64,000 nt of DNA from Flavobacterium palustre (lineage in GTDB: Bacteria > Bacteroidota > Bacteroidia > Flavobacteriales > Flavobacteriaceae): the NCBI RefSeq assembly GCF_014639535.1, contig NZ_BMGA01000001.1, positions 62,001-126,000 of the forward strand. Direction: 5' to 3'. The notes below the pieces were generated by a model. That model saw only the letters and a list, made by a program, of their open reading frames with translations. It was not told where the DNA came from and did not search any database. Below are positions 33,947 to 42,810 of the stretch, piece by piece (positions within the stretch are counted from its first letter, which is position 1; each line of letters starts with the position of its first letter). The translations under genes were made by a program, and so were the position numbers.

Positions 33947-35104
33947 ATGAATTATTTTTCTTCTGATTTTAAATTAGGAATTCTGGGAGGCGGACAATTA
34001 GGTAAAATGCTCTTATTTGACACCAGAAAATTTGACATACAAACCTACGTTTTGGATTCGAGCGATGAGGCTCCAAGCCGAATAGCCTGCAACCAATTTT
34101 TCAAAGGTGACTTAATGGATTTTGATACCGTTTATGAATTTGGAAAAAAGGTTGATGTTTTGACTTTCGAAATTGAATTGGTGAATTTAGAAGCCTTAGA
34201 AAAGTTGGAAGAAGAAGGTTTAAAAGTATATCCTTCGCCAAAAACACTGAGAAAGATTCAAAATAAAGGAACACAAAAAGATTTCTACACCGAACATTCC
34301 ATCCCAACAGCGGCTTACAAACGTTTTGATGATTTAAAAAGTCTGGTTGTTTCCTTTTTAGATTCTAAGTTAAAATTGCCATTTGTATGGAAATGCACTG
34401 AATTTGGTTATGACGGAAATGGAGTGAAAATTATCCGTCAGGCTTCCGATTTAGAAAACCTGCCAAATGTAGAATGTATTGCCGAAGAAATGATTCCGTT
34501 TAAAAATGAATTAGCGGTTATCGTTTGTCGTAACCCTTCAGGCGAAATTAAAACTTATCCTGTGGTCGAAATGGAGTTTCATCCCGAAGCTAATCAGGTG
34601 GAATATGTAATTTGTCCTGCCCGAATAGACGAAAAAGTGGCTGAAAAAGCCAGAGCAATCGCCTTGAACGTTTCTCAAAACTTCAACCACGTAGGACTTT
34701 TGGCCGTTGAAATGTTCCAAACACATGACGACCAAATTATTGTTAACGAGGTGGCTCCCCGCCCGCACAATTCAGGTCATTATTCTATCGAAGCCAGTTA
34801 TACTTCGCAATTTGAAAATCATTTGCGCGCCATCTTGGATTTACCTCTTGGAAATACCGATAGCAAAGTCGCCGGAATTATGGTAAACCTTGTAGGCGAA
34901 GAAGGTTACGCAGGAAATGTAGTGTACAAAAACATCGAGAAAATATTAGGCTGGTACGGTGTTACACCACACATTTACGGTAAAAAAGAAACACGCCCTT
35001 TCAGAAAAATGGGACACGTAACAATTGTCAATGAAAACATGACCGAAGCAAGAAAAATTGCTGAGGATGTAAAAAATACAATTAGAGTAATTAGTGAGAA
35101 ATAA
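33947..35104 (+). CDS. purK: 5-(carboxyamino)imidazole ribonucleotide synthase
   Basis: A 385-residue ATP-grasp enzyme. The N-terminal domain starts FKLGILGGGQLGKMLLF; the ATP-grasp core has PFVWKCTEFGYDGNGVKI and ends with NEVAPRPHNSGHYSIEAS, the signature of PurK. It carboxylates AIR at N5 with bicarbonate and ATP in purine synthesis. The next gene, purE, converts the product, so the pair forms a functional operon. Confidence 0.95.
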   Translation: MNYFSSDFKLGILGGGQLGKMLLFDTRKFDIQTYVLDSSDEAPSRIACNQFFKGDLMDFDTVYEFGKKVDVLTFEIELVNLEALEKLEEEGLKVYPSPKTLRKIQNKGTQKDFYTEHSIPTAAYKRFDDLKSLVVSFLDSKLKLPFVWKCTEFGYDGNGVKIIRQASDLENLPNVECIAEEMIPFKNELAVIVCRNPSGEIKTYPVVEMEFHPEANQVEYVICPARIDEKVAEKARAIALNVSQNFNHVGLLAVEMFQTHDDQIIVNEVAPRPHNSGHYSIEASYTSQFENHLRAILDLPLGNTDSKVAGIMVNLVGEEGYAGNVVYKNIEKILGWYGVTPHIYGKKETRPFRKMGHVTIVNENMTEARKIAEDVKNTIRVISEK

Positions 35105-35106
35105 TC

Positions 35107-35157
35107 AGACACGAATTTCACAAATTATCACAGATTAAATTCGTGAAATCTGTATCA
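35107..35157. repeat. Intergenic word repeat, family E, between purK and purE
   Basis: CACGAATTT (35110-35118) and AAATTCGTG (35137-35145) are perfect 9-bp inverted arms, with CAGATT (35131-35136) and AAATCTG (35146-35152) interleaved. A related hairpin lies at 43962-44022. The tract contains a spurious GTG upstream of the real purE start. Confidence 0.45.
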
Positions 35158-35172
35158 AATAAACATAAAAAC

Positions 35173-35655
35173 ATGAGCAAAGTAGCCGTAATTATGGGAA
35201 GTATCTCTGACATGCCAGTTATGCAGGATGCCATCAACATATTAAAAGAATTTGGAATCGAAACAGAAGTTGATATTGTTTCGGCTCACCGTACACCTGA
35301 AAAACTATTCGATTTTAGCAATAACGCACACAAAAGAGGGATTTCAGTAATTATTGCCGGAGCTGGTGGAGCAGCACACTTACCGGGAATGGTTGCTTCA
35401 ATGTCACCGCTTCCAGTTATTGGAGTTCCTGTAAAATCAAGCAATTCCATCGATGGTTGGGATTCGGTTTTATCAATTTTACAAATGCCGGGTGGTGTTC
35501 CTGTTGCAACAGTCGCTTTGAATGGAGCTAAAAATGCCGGAATCTTAGCCGCACAAATTATCGGAAGTGCTAATACAGAAGTATTAAACAAAATTGTAGC
35601 TTACAAAGAAAGCCTTAAAGAAGCGGTTATCAAAGCTTCTGAAAGTTTGAAATAA
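35173..35655 (+). CDS. purE: N5-carboxyaminoimidazole ribonucleotide mutase
   Basis: A 160-residue class I PurE. The start is ATG 35173 (MSKVAVIMGSISDMPVM), not the GTG at 35143, which lies in a repeat hairpin. Motifs: GSISDMPVM near the N-terminus, VSAHRTPEK, and AGAGGAAHLPGMVAS, with the catalytic His and Ser. It moves the carboxylate of N5-CAIR to C4 to give CAIR, the step after PurK. Confidence 0.95.
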   Translation: MSKVAVIMGSISDMPVMQDAINILKEFGIETEVDIVSAHRTPEKLFDFSNNAHKRGISVIIAGAGGAAHLPGMVASMSPLPVIGVPVKSSNSIDGWDSVLSILQMPGGVPVATVALNGAKNAGILAAQIIGSANTEVLNKIVAYKESLKEAVIKASESLK

Positions 35656-35667
35656 ATAAAAAAATGT

Positions 35668-35735
35668 ATTCAGTGTTCAGTTTTTAGTATTCAGTTCTAT
35701 TTGGTCTGAACGCTAAAAGCTGAACACTTATCAAT
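35668..35735. repeat. Intergenic word repeat, family B, between purE and the M3 peptidase
   Basis: AGTGTTCAGTTTTTAG (35672-35687) pairs with CTAAAAGCTGAACACT (35713-35728) with one mismatch. The pairing continues inwards with TTCAG against CTGAA, making a long imperfect hairpin. It shares TCAGTTTTTAGTA with the tract at 30700. Confidence 0.6.
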
Positions 35736-35750
35736 TTAAAAACTACCTAC

Positions 35751-37778
35751 ATGAGTATTTTAACCAAATATTTCGATACTAAACACAATACAGCACCTTT
35801 TTCGCAAATAAAAAACGAAGATTACCTGCCTGCTTTTCAGGAAGGAATTGCTTTGGCAAAAGCCGAAATTGATGCCATAGTAAACAATCCTGAAGCGCCA
35901 ACATTTGAAAACACCATCGAAGCGATGGATTATTCGGGAGCTATTTTGGACAGAATTTCGAGTATTTTCTTCAATTTGAATTCAGCTGAAACTAATGATG
36001 AAATGCAAAAAATAGCTCAGGAAGTTTCACCTTTGCTATCTGAATTCGGAAATGACATTACACTAAACGCCGATTTGTTTGCAAGAGTAAAAGCCGTTTA
36101 CGAGCAAAAAGACAGCTTAAATTTAAACACTGAACAAACCACTCTTTTAGACAAAAAATACAAAAGTTTTTCCAGAAACGGAGCTAATTTAGCCGAAGAT
36201 AAAAAAGCGGAATTACGCGAAATCGACAAAGAACTTTCTAAATTGAGTTTACAATTTGGCGAAAATGTTTTGGCTGAAACCAATGCTTTTCAATTGCATA
36301 TTACAGACGAAAAAGACTTATCGGGTTTACCGGAAGGTGCTATAGAAGCTGCTCGTTCTTTGGCTAAGCACGAGGAAAAAGAAGGCTGGATTTTCACCTT
36401 AGATCATCCAAGTTACCTGCCTTTTATGACCTATGCCGATAATCGCGAATTGCGTAAAAAAATGGCAATTGCTTTTGGTTCCAAAGGTTTTCAAGATAAC
36501 GAATACAACAACGAAGAAATTGTTTTAAAAATTGTAAAACTGCGTCAGCAAAGAGCCAATTTATTAGGTTATAAAACTCATGCGCATTTTGTTTTAGAAG
36601 AACGCATGGCTGAAAGCCCGGAAAAAGTGATGGCTTTTGAAAATGATTTATTGGCGAAAGCCAAGCCTGCTGCCGAAAAAGAATTTGCCCAACTAACTGC
36701 TTTCGCAAAAGAATTGGACGGAATTGAACAGTTGGAAAAATGGGACGGCGCTTATTATTCTGAAAAATTAAAACAACAGCTTTTTAATTTAGACGACGAA
36801 AAATTAAAACCTTATTTTCAATTGGGAAAAGTTCTTAACGGAGCTTTTGACATTGCCGGAAAATTATACGGACTGACTTTTACCGAAGTATTTGACATCG
36901 ACAAATACCACGACGAAGTAATGACTTATGAGGTAACCGATGAAAGCAACAATCTGGTTTCTATTTTCTACGCTGATTTTTTCCCAAGAAAAGGAAAACG
37001 CAACGGTGCCTGGATGACTTCGTTTAAATCGCAATCTATAAAAAATGGCGTAAACGAAAGACCGCATATTTCTAACGTTTGTAACTTTACAAAACCAACA
37101 GAAACCAAACCATCGTTACTAACTTTTAATGAAGTTACGACTTTGTTTCACGAATTTGGTCACGGTTTACACGGAATGCTTGCCAACACAACGTATCCAA
37201 GTTTATCGGGAACTTCAGTATTCTGGGACTTTGTAGAATTACCAAGCCAGGTAATGGAAAACTGGTGTTATGAGCCGGAAGCTTTGGCCTTATTTGCCAC
37301 GCATTATCAAACCGGAGAAGTGATTCCACAGGAATATGTAGAAAAAATCAAAGAAAGCGCAAGTTTCCAAGAAGGACTGGCTACGTTACGCCAGCTGAGT
37401 TTTGGATTACTAGATATGGCATGGCACGGACAGGATCCAACTAATATTACCAACTTAAAAGCTTTCGAAACGGAACAATTTAAGAGTACGCAACTATATC
37501 CGGATGTAGCCGAAAATGCTATGAGTACGGCTTTTTCACATATCTTTCAAGGTGGTTATTCATCAGGATATTACAGCTACAAATGGGCGGAAGTTCTGGA
37601 TGCCGATGCTTTTGAATATTTCAAAGAAAACGGTATTTTCAACAAAGAAATCGCTGACAAATTCAAAGAAAACGTACTTTCAAAAGGAGGTACTGAAGCC
37701 CCTATGATTTTATACAAACGCTTTAGAGGTCAGGAACCAAAACCGGAAGCTTTATTAAAAAGAGCAGGATTGATTTAG
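35751..37778 (+). CDS. M3-family metallopeptidase (oligopeptidase A / Dcp type)
   Basis: A 675-residue thimet-type zinc peptidase. The zinc site is HEFGH (467-471) in TLFHEFGHGLHGML, with the third ligand E496 in FVELPSQVMENW. The long helical N-terminal part and the C-terminal SYKWAEVLDADAFEYF motif are typical. There is no signal peptide, so it is probably cytoplasmic and degrades short peptides, including signal-peptide remnants. Oligopeptidase A and dipeptidyl carboxypeptidase cannot be told apart from sequence by eye. Confidence 0.92.
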   Translation: MSILTKYFDTKHNTAPFSQIKNEDYLPAFQEGIALAKAEIDAIVNNPEAPTFENTIEAMDYSGAILDRISSIFFNLNSAETNDEMQKIAQEVSPLLSEFGNDITLNADLFARVKAVYEQKDSLNLNTEQTTLLDKKYKSFSRNGANLAEDKKAELREIDKELSKLSLQFGENVLAETNAFQLHITDEKDLSGLPEGAIEAARSLAKHEEKEGWIFTLDHPSYLPFMTYADNRELRKKMAIAFGSKGFQDNEYNNEEIVLKIVKLRQQRANLLGYKTHAHFVLEERMAESPEKVMAFENDLLAKAKPAAEKEFAQLTAFAKELDGIEQLEKWDGAYYSEKLKQQLFNLDDEKLKPYFQLGKVLNGAFDIAGKLYGLTFTEVFDIDKYHDEVMTYEVTDESNNLVSIFYADFFPRKGKRNGAWMTSFKSQSIKNGVNERPHISNVCNFTKPTETKPSLLTFNEVTTLFHEFGHGLHGMLANTTYPSLSGTSVFWDFVELPSQVMENWCYEPEALALFATHYQTGEVIPQEYVEKIKESASFQEGLATLRQLSFGLLDMAWHGQDPTNITNLKAFETEQFKSTQLYPDVAENAMSTAFSHIFQGGYSSGYYSYKWAEVLDADAFEYFKENGIFNKEIADKFKENVLSKGGTEAPMILYKRFRGQEPKPEALLKRAGLI

Positions 37779-37789
37779 ATTTTAGATAT

Positions 37790-37819
37790 AAACCGAAGTA
37801 GAAATGCTTCGGTTTTTTT
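37790..37819. terminator. Terminator between the M3 peptidase and the RES gene
   Basis: AAACCGAAG (37790-37798) and CTTCGGTTT (37807-37815) form a 9-bp stem with an 8-base loop, followed by TTTT on the plus strand. On the minus strand it is followed by an A/T-rich run. It serves both convergent genes. Confidence 0.75.
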
Positions 37820-37824
37820 ACGAA

Positions 37825-38709
37825 CTAAAATTCAATTCTTTCTGTATTTTCAAGTCTGATTGGCGGAGTCATCCATTCAATATCAAATAAATCTGCTGGA
37901 TATATTTTCTCTCCTTTAACCCAACCATTTCTCAATAACTTAAGTTTTAAAAAATCATTCCCTTTTTCAATAATTTGAATTGTTTGAATTGTTGAAATTT
38001 TAAAAAAACAATGTACCCACCATGGTTTAAGAGCAAAACAATAACTTTCTTGATTTCTAACAATACTAGGATACAACAATCCATCCGTTTTAAAAATATC
38101 TTTCTTAATATTTGTCCCATCAGTCATAAAAATATGAGATATCGCGACACTTAACTTATATTTATATATATCATTCTCATCAACATTCTGATGAAATAAT
38201 TCATCTAAAAAACTTTCAATTTCATTTTGACCCTCATCCAATACATATCCACCAAATAAATTTTGAAGACTGGAAATCTTCATCAAATAATTTTTACCAA
38301 TTGGATTAATTCTAAATTGTGGCACTTCTTCAATATAGAAGCTTTTAAAATTAACAACTGTAATATAATCTCCTACTTTTGGCTTAACCTCAAGTACTGC
38401 AGTTACAAAATCACTTGAGCAATAAAAAATACTTTCTCCATCAGCATTACATCTTCCCATTTTCACATTCGATGAAGGTGGATTCCAAAATTCGGTTTCA
38501 TTAGTAAACTTATGTAAAACTCCGTTTTTATCAAAATTCCCTTCTAAATGATTATGTACTCTTGCTCTGTAAAAACCATTAAATGTAAAATTTGTAAAAA
38601 TTTCTGTCTTATATCTCTTGTCTAACATTACTTGACTAATTTCTTCTTTCAAAATCGCCAAATCTTTATACCTGCTACCTTCTATTAATTTTTGAAAATC
38701 CATTTTCAT
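37825..38709 (-). CDS. RES-domain protein (probable NAD+-degrading fold), no visible antitoxin
   Basis: A 294-residue protein. After a helical N-terminus (1-40) comes a RES-like domain: R48 in GFYRARVHN, GRCNADGESIFYCSSDFVTA, with Y96 and, 11 residues on, E107 in AVLEVKP, and Y213-P-S215 in DGLLYPSIVRNQE. Arg, Tyr, Glu and Ser at these places match the active-site plan of RES toxins such as MbcT, which break down NAD+. The assignment is by eye and the domain is long (a 100-residue stretch separates Glu and Ser). Usual RES partners are Xre-type antitoxins, and none is encoded here; the upstream neighbour is a membrane protein. It may belong to a stand-alone RES group or be a defence-type protein. 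Confidence 0.7.
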   Translation of the reverse strand: MKMDFQKLIEGSRYKDLAILKEEISQVMLDKRYKTEIFTNFTFNGFYRARVHNHLEGNFDKNGVLHKFTNETEFWNPPSSNVKMGRCNADGESIFYCSSDFVTAVLEVKPKVGDYITVVNFKSFYIEEVPQFRINPIGKNYLMKISSLQNLFGGYVLDEGQNEIESFLDELFHQNVDENDIYKYKLSVAISHIFMTDGTNIKKDIFKTDGLLYPSIVRNQESYCFALKPWWVHCFFKISTIQTIQIIEKGNDFLKLKLLRNGWVKGEKIYPADLFDIEWMTPPIRLENTERIEF

Positions 38710-38766
38710 TACAAATTATCACTTCTTCAACACTCAAAAAATCTATTAACTAACATTTAATTGTTT

Positions 38767-39579
38767 TCACAGAAAAACAACCATCAGCCACCAAAAAACA
38801 GGAATACTTTCTACCCAAAAAGAAGTGTAATATTTAGAACGGTTAGTATTCGAAAAAATTAAAAAAAGTGACAGCGTTACAACCAGAACCAAATTAACTA
38901 CCAACTGCTTTTGGATAAAATTAGTTTTAAAAAATTCTAAAAAATAAAAAGGGAACAGCAATAATAAACCTAAGATTTTTGTCCGCTTCACCCCTATTTG
39001 TTGAGGCACAGTTTGTAAATGCGGATCATCATTAGCCAAATCGATAATTTCGAAAATAAGAATCAATACAAAAATCAGTATAAAACGCTGTACGCATTTG
39101 AGATAAAAATCGACACCTAAATCAACATGAGCATTGATTAACGGTAAAACCAATGTTACTCCAACCCAACATAAGGAAACAATATAAATCTTAACACCTG
39201 CCCAGTTACGGGCATTTTTCCGATTTGGAAAAAAAGGCAATGTATAAAGCATTGTCAAAGCCAGCACTCCAACAGATACCAATTGTGTTATCGGTTGCAA
39301 TTGAAAGAAACAATAAGCAACACCTACAAACGAAAACAAACTCAACACTGCAATCATTTTCAATTCATTGCGCATCATTCTTTTTTTGGCTCTGGCCAAA
39401 GCATCGTATTTGACAAAATTATATCCAACAATAGTTCCGAAAAAAGAAAAAAACGCTATGGATTTATCATACGGAATTTCGAACATAAATTGCGTCATCC
39501 GTACCAAAGCATAAACCGAAAATGCTACATGAATACTGGATTTAAGATAAAAATCAAAAAGGGCTTGAATACGAATCAT
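38767..39579 (-). CDS. UbiA-superfamily prenyltransferase-like membrane protein
   Basis: A 270-residue integral membrane protein with 7 to 9 hydrophobic segments. The second Asp-rich UbiA motif is recognisable as FEIIDLANDDPHLQTVPQQIG. At the place of the first motif there is only GYNFVKYDALARAKKR, lacking the second Asp of NDxxD, so metal-diphosphate binding may be altered. UbiA enzymes attach prenyl chains to aromatic rings. The product is unknown. A -7 box lies four bases before the ATG. The RES gene follows after 57 bases on the same strand. Confidence 0.7.
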   Translation of the reverse strand: MIRIQALFDFYLKSSIHVAFSVYALVRMTQFMFEIPYDKSIAFFSFFGTIVGYNFVKYDALARAKKRMMRNELKMIAVLSLFSFVGVAYCFFQLQPITQLVSVGVLALTMLYTLPFFPNRKNARNWAGVKIYIVSLCWVGVTLVLPLINAHVDLGVDFYLKCVQRFILIFVLILIFEIIDLANDDPHLQTVPQQIGVKRTKILGLLLLFPFYFLEFFKTNFIQKQLVVNLVLVVTLSLFLIFSNTNRSKYYTSFWVESIPVFWWLMVVFL

Positions 39580-39583
39580 CTAA

Positions 39584-39591
39584 CAAAATTA
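39584..39591 (-). promoter_or_regulatory. -7 box of the UbiA-like gene, four bases before the ATG
   Basis: On the minus strand TAATTTTG matches TAnnTTTG and is followed by TTAG and then ATG (39579). This is the third gene in the window with this exact four-base spacing, predicting a leaderless transcript. Confidence 0.45.
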
Positions 39592-39675
39592 ATCATTTGC
39601 AAAGAATATTTATAAATTCCTTTTGAGCAAACAAAATCAATCCTAAAAAACAATGATTTAAAGCGGAATTATGTT

Positions 39676-39683
39676 TATTTTTG
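39676..39683 (+). promoter_or_regulatory. -7 box of gcvP
   Basis: TATTTTTG followed by CGCC, an exact TAnnTTTG match 33 bases before the gcvP ATG. The same TTTGCGCC string follows the rlmB box. The leader is far too short for a glycine riboswitch. Confidence 0.5.
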
Positions 39684-39716
39684 CGCCACGAAAAATAGAA
39701 CCTTTTTTATAGCTAC

Positions 39717-42566
39717 ATGAAAACAGACGCTTTTGCTTTAAGACACATAGGTCCGGAGGAATCAGACTTACAACACATGTTGAAAACAATCGGAGTTGAC
39801 TCAATAGAACAACTTATTTATGAGACACTTCCGGATGATATCCGTCTAAAAGCTCCCCTAAATTTAGATCCTGAAATGACGGAATATGAATATTTAAAAC
39901 ATATTACGCTTTTAGGAAGTAAAAATAAAATGTTCAAAACCTACATTGGTTTAGGTTATAATCAGGCTATTATTCCTTCGGTTATCTTAAGAAATGTATT
40001 TGAGAACCCGGGATGGTACACAGCTTACACACCTTATCAGGCTGAAATTGCCCAAGGTCGTCTGGAAGCCATTTTGAATTTCCAAACTACGGTTATCGAA
40101 TTAACCGGAATGGAAATTGCAAATGCTTCACTTCTTGACGAAAGTACTGCAGCAGCTGAGGCTATGGCTTTATTGTTGGATGTAAGAACAAGAGAACAAA
40201 AAAAAGCCAATGTTTGTAAATTCTTTGTGTCTGAAGAAATTCTTCCGCAAACTTTATCCGTTTTACAAACCCGTTCTACACCAATTGGAGTAGAATTAGT
40301 AGTAGGAAACCACGAAGATTTCGATTTCTCTTCTGAATTTTTCGGAGCTATTTTACAATACCCTGGGAAATTTGGTCAGGTAAACGATTATACTGATTTT
40401 ATTGCTAAAGCAGCTGAAAACAACATCAAAGTAGCTGTTGCCGCTGATATTTTAAGTTTGGCAAAATTAACTCCTCCGGGAGAAATGGGTGCTGCGGTAG
40501 TTCTTGGAACAACACAACGTTTCGGAATTCCGTTAGGTTATGGAGGTCCTCACGCTGCTTATTTTGCTACCAAAGAAGAATACAAACGTTCTATGCCGGG
40601 AAGAATCATCGGGGTAACGGTTGACACCAATGGAAACCGTGCTTTGCGTATGGCTTTACAAACACGTGAGCAACACATTAAACGTGATAAAGCGACTTCT
40701 AATATTTGTACCGCACAGGTTTTATTATCGGTAATGGCAAGTATGTATGCCGTTTATCACGGTCCAAGAGGATTAAAATATATTGCTAATAAAGTTCATG
40801 CTTCGGCGGTAACTTTGGCAAATACCTTAGCAAAATTAGGTTTCGAACAAACCAATACTGCTTTCTTTGACACCATCGTTTTAAAAGCGGATGCTAAAAA
40901 AATACGAGAAATTGCCGAAGCAAATGAGGTGAATTTCTTTTATCCAAACGAAAATTCAGTTTCGATTTCGCTGAATGAAACCATCGGTTTTGCTGATTTA
41001 AACAAAGTGGTTTCTATTTTTGCTGCCGCAAAAGAATTAGCAACAATTACAATTACTGAATTATCTGAAAACATTCATTTCCCTGAAAGTTTAATCAGAA
41101 CTTCTACATTTTTACAACATGAGGTCTTCAACAAATACCATTCAGAGACTGCTTTGATGCGTTATATCAAAATGTTGGAGCGTAAAGATTTGGCATTAAA
41201 TCACTCGATGATTTCGCTAGGTTCTTGTACAATGAAACTAAATGCTGCAGCTGAAATGTTGCCATTGAGTTCTCCAAGCTGGAATAGTATCCACCCTTTT
41301 GCACCATTAGATCAGGCAAAAGGATACCAAAAAATGCTGGCTAAACTGGAAGAATACTTAAACGAAATTACCGGTTTTGCTGCTACAACCTTACAACCAA
41401 ACTCTGGTGCGCAAGGAGAATATGCAGGATTAATGGTTATCCAGGCGTATCATGAATCTCGTGGCGATCACCACAGAAATATCGCTTTAATTCCAGCTTC
41501 GGCTCACGGAACAAATCCGGCATCAGCTGCAATGGCTGGAATGAAAGTAGTAGTTACCAAAACATTGGAAAACGGAAATATTGACGTTGAGGATTTACGC
41601 GAAAAAGCCATTTTACACAAAGACAATTTATCTTGTGTAATGATTACGTATCCTTCAACTCACGGTGTTTACGAAAGTGCTATTAAAGAAATCACTCAAA
41701 TCATTCACGATAACGGCGGTCAGGTTTATATGGATGGTGCTAATATGAATGCTCAGGTAGGATTGACAAATCCTGCAACTATTGGAGCTGACGTTTGTCA
41801 CCTGAACTTACATAAGACTTTCGCTATTCCTCACGGAGGTGGTGGACCTGGAGTTGGACCTATTTGCGTAGCGCCACAATTGGCTCCGTTCTTACCTACG
41901 AATCCTGTGGTTCCTACCGGAGGAGAAAATGCGATTACCGCTATTTCAGCTGCTCCTTGGGGTTCTGCCTTAGTATGTTTGATTTCTTATGGCTACATCA
42001 AAATGCTTGGTGCCGAAGGATTAAAATCAGCTACGGAACACGCTATTTTGAATGCCAATTATATCAAAGAAAAATTAAGCGGTCATTACGAAACTTTATA
42101 TTCAGGAGAAATGGGTCGTGCGGCTCACGAAATGATTTTAGAATGCCGCCCTTTCAAACAAAAAGGAATTGAAGTTACGGATATCGCTAAACGTTTAATG
42201 GATTATGGTTTCCACGCACCTACGGTTTCGTTCCCGGTGGCAGGAACTCTAATGATTGAGCCTACTGAAAGTGAAAACTTAGAAGAATTAGACCGTTTTT
42301 GTGATGCTATGATCTCGATTAGAAAAGAAATCGAAGCAGCTTCTATCGAAGATTCAAACAACGTATTGAAAAATTCACCGCATACTTTAGCGATGTTGAC
42401 TACTGAAAATTGGGATTTCCCATACAGCAGAGAACAAGCTGCTTTCCCATTGGATTATATCGCCGAAAACAAATTCTGGCCTTCTGTTCGCAGAGCCGAT
42501 GATGCTTTTGGAGACAGAAATTTAGTTTGTTCTTGTGCGCCAATTGAGGCTTATATGGAAAGCTAA
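39717..42566 (+). CDS. gcvP: Glycine dehydrogenase (decarboxylating), P-protein
   Basis: A 949-residue fused P-protein with both halves of the gcvPA/gcvPB type in one chain. The N-terminus FALRHIGPEESDLQHMLKTI and ESTAAAEAMALL mark the first half. The PLP-binding lysine is K700 in LNLHKTFAIPHGGGGPG. It decarboxylates glycine and passes the aminomethyl group to lipoylated GcvH, as part of the glycine cleavage system for one-carbon units; gcvT and gcvH are not nearby. It is monocistronic, with its own promoter and terminator. Confidence 0.97.
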   Translation: MKTDAFALRHIGPEESDLQHMLKTIGVDSIEQLIYETLPDDIRLKAPLNLDPEMTEYEYLKHITLLGSKNKMFKTYIGLGYNQAIIPSVILRNVFENPGWYTAYTPYQAEIAQGRLEAILNFQTTVIELTGMEIANASLLDESTAAAEAMALLLDVRTREQKKANVCKFFVSEEILPQTLSVLQTRSTPIGVELVVGNHEDFDFSSEFFGAILQYPGKFGQVNDYTDFIAKAAENNIKVAVAADILSLAKLTPPGEMGAAVVLGTTQRFGIPLGYGGPHAAYFATKEEYKRSMPGRIIGVTVDTNGNRALRMALQTREQHIKRDKATSNICTAQVLLSVMASMYAVYHGPRGLKYIANKVHASAVTLANTLAKLGFEQTNTAFFDTIVLKADAKKIREIAEANEVNFFYPNENSVSISLNETIGFADLNKVVSIFAAAKELATITITELSENIHFPESLIRTSTFLQHEVFNKYHSETALMRYIKMLERKDLALNHSMISLGSCTMKLNAAAEMLPLSSPSWNSIHPFAPLDQAKGYQKMLAKLEEYLNEITGFAATTLQPNSGAQGEYAGLMVIQAYHESRGDHHRNIALIPASAHGTNPASAAMAGMKVVVTKTLENGNIDVEDLREKAILHKDNLSCVMITYPSTHGVYESAIKEITQIIHDNGGQVYMDGANMNAQVGLTNPATIGADVCHLNLHKTFAIPHGGGGPGVGPICVAPQLAPFLPTNPVVPTGGENAITAISAAPWGSALVCLISYGYIKMLGAEGLKSATEHAILNANYIKEKLSGHYETLYSGEMGRAAHEMILECRPFKQKGIEVTDIAKRLMDYGFHAPTVSFPVAGTLMIEPTESENLEELDRFCDAMISIRKEIEAASIEDSNNVLKNSPHTLAMLTTENWDFPYSREQAAFPLDYIAENKFWPSVRRADDAFGDRNLVCSCAPIEAYMES

Positions 42567-42584
42567 AAACAAAAATTATTATAT

Positions 42585-42620
42585 AAAATGCCTCGTTTAT
42601 TCTTACGGGGCATTTTTTTT
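42585..42620 (+). terminator. Terminator of gcvP
   Basis: AAAATGCCTCGT (42585-42596) pairs with ACGGGGCATTTT (42605-42616) with one G-T wobble around an 8-base loop, followed by a T-run to 42620. A classic intrinsic terminator. The rest of the gap to the next gene (42621-42810) holds only a candidate promoter. Confidence 0.85.
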
Positions 42621-42722
42621 AACAAACAAAAAATTACAGCACTAACTCATTTTTATTCAAACGAGAATATGAAATCACAAATTAAAAGCAGCAGATTTTA
42701 AAAATTCTTTGAAAAATATCTG

Positions 42723-42730
42723 TAATTTTG
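42723..42730 (+). promoter_or_regulatory. Candidate -7 box of the KAS III-like gene
   Basis: TAATTTTG matches TAnnTTTG, 80 bases before the ATG at 42811. No good -33 element is seen at the normal distance. An 80-base leader would be long for this window. Confidence 0.35.
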
Positions 42731-42810
42731 CCCAATATATAGCAGCAATATTTCGTTGATGTTTTTGAAATATTATTTCTTTGCTATCTTTTTTTAATAG
42801 AAACAATCTA

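Noticed and set aside
39600-39716. Glycine riboswitch before gcvP
   Set aside because: Only about 25-30 transcribed bases lie between the promoter and the ATG, too short for the aptamer.
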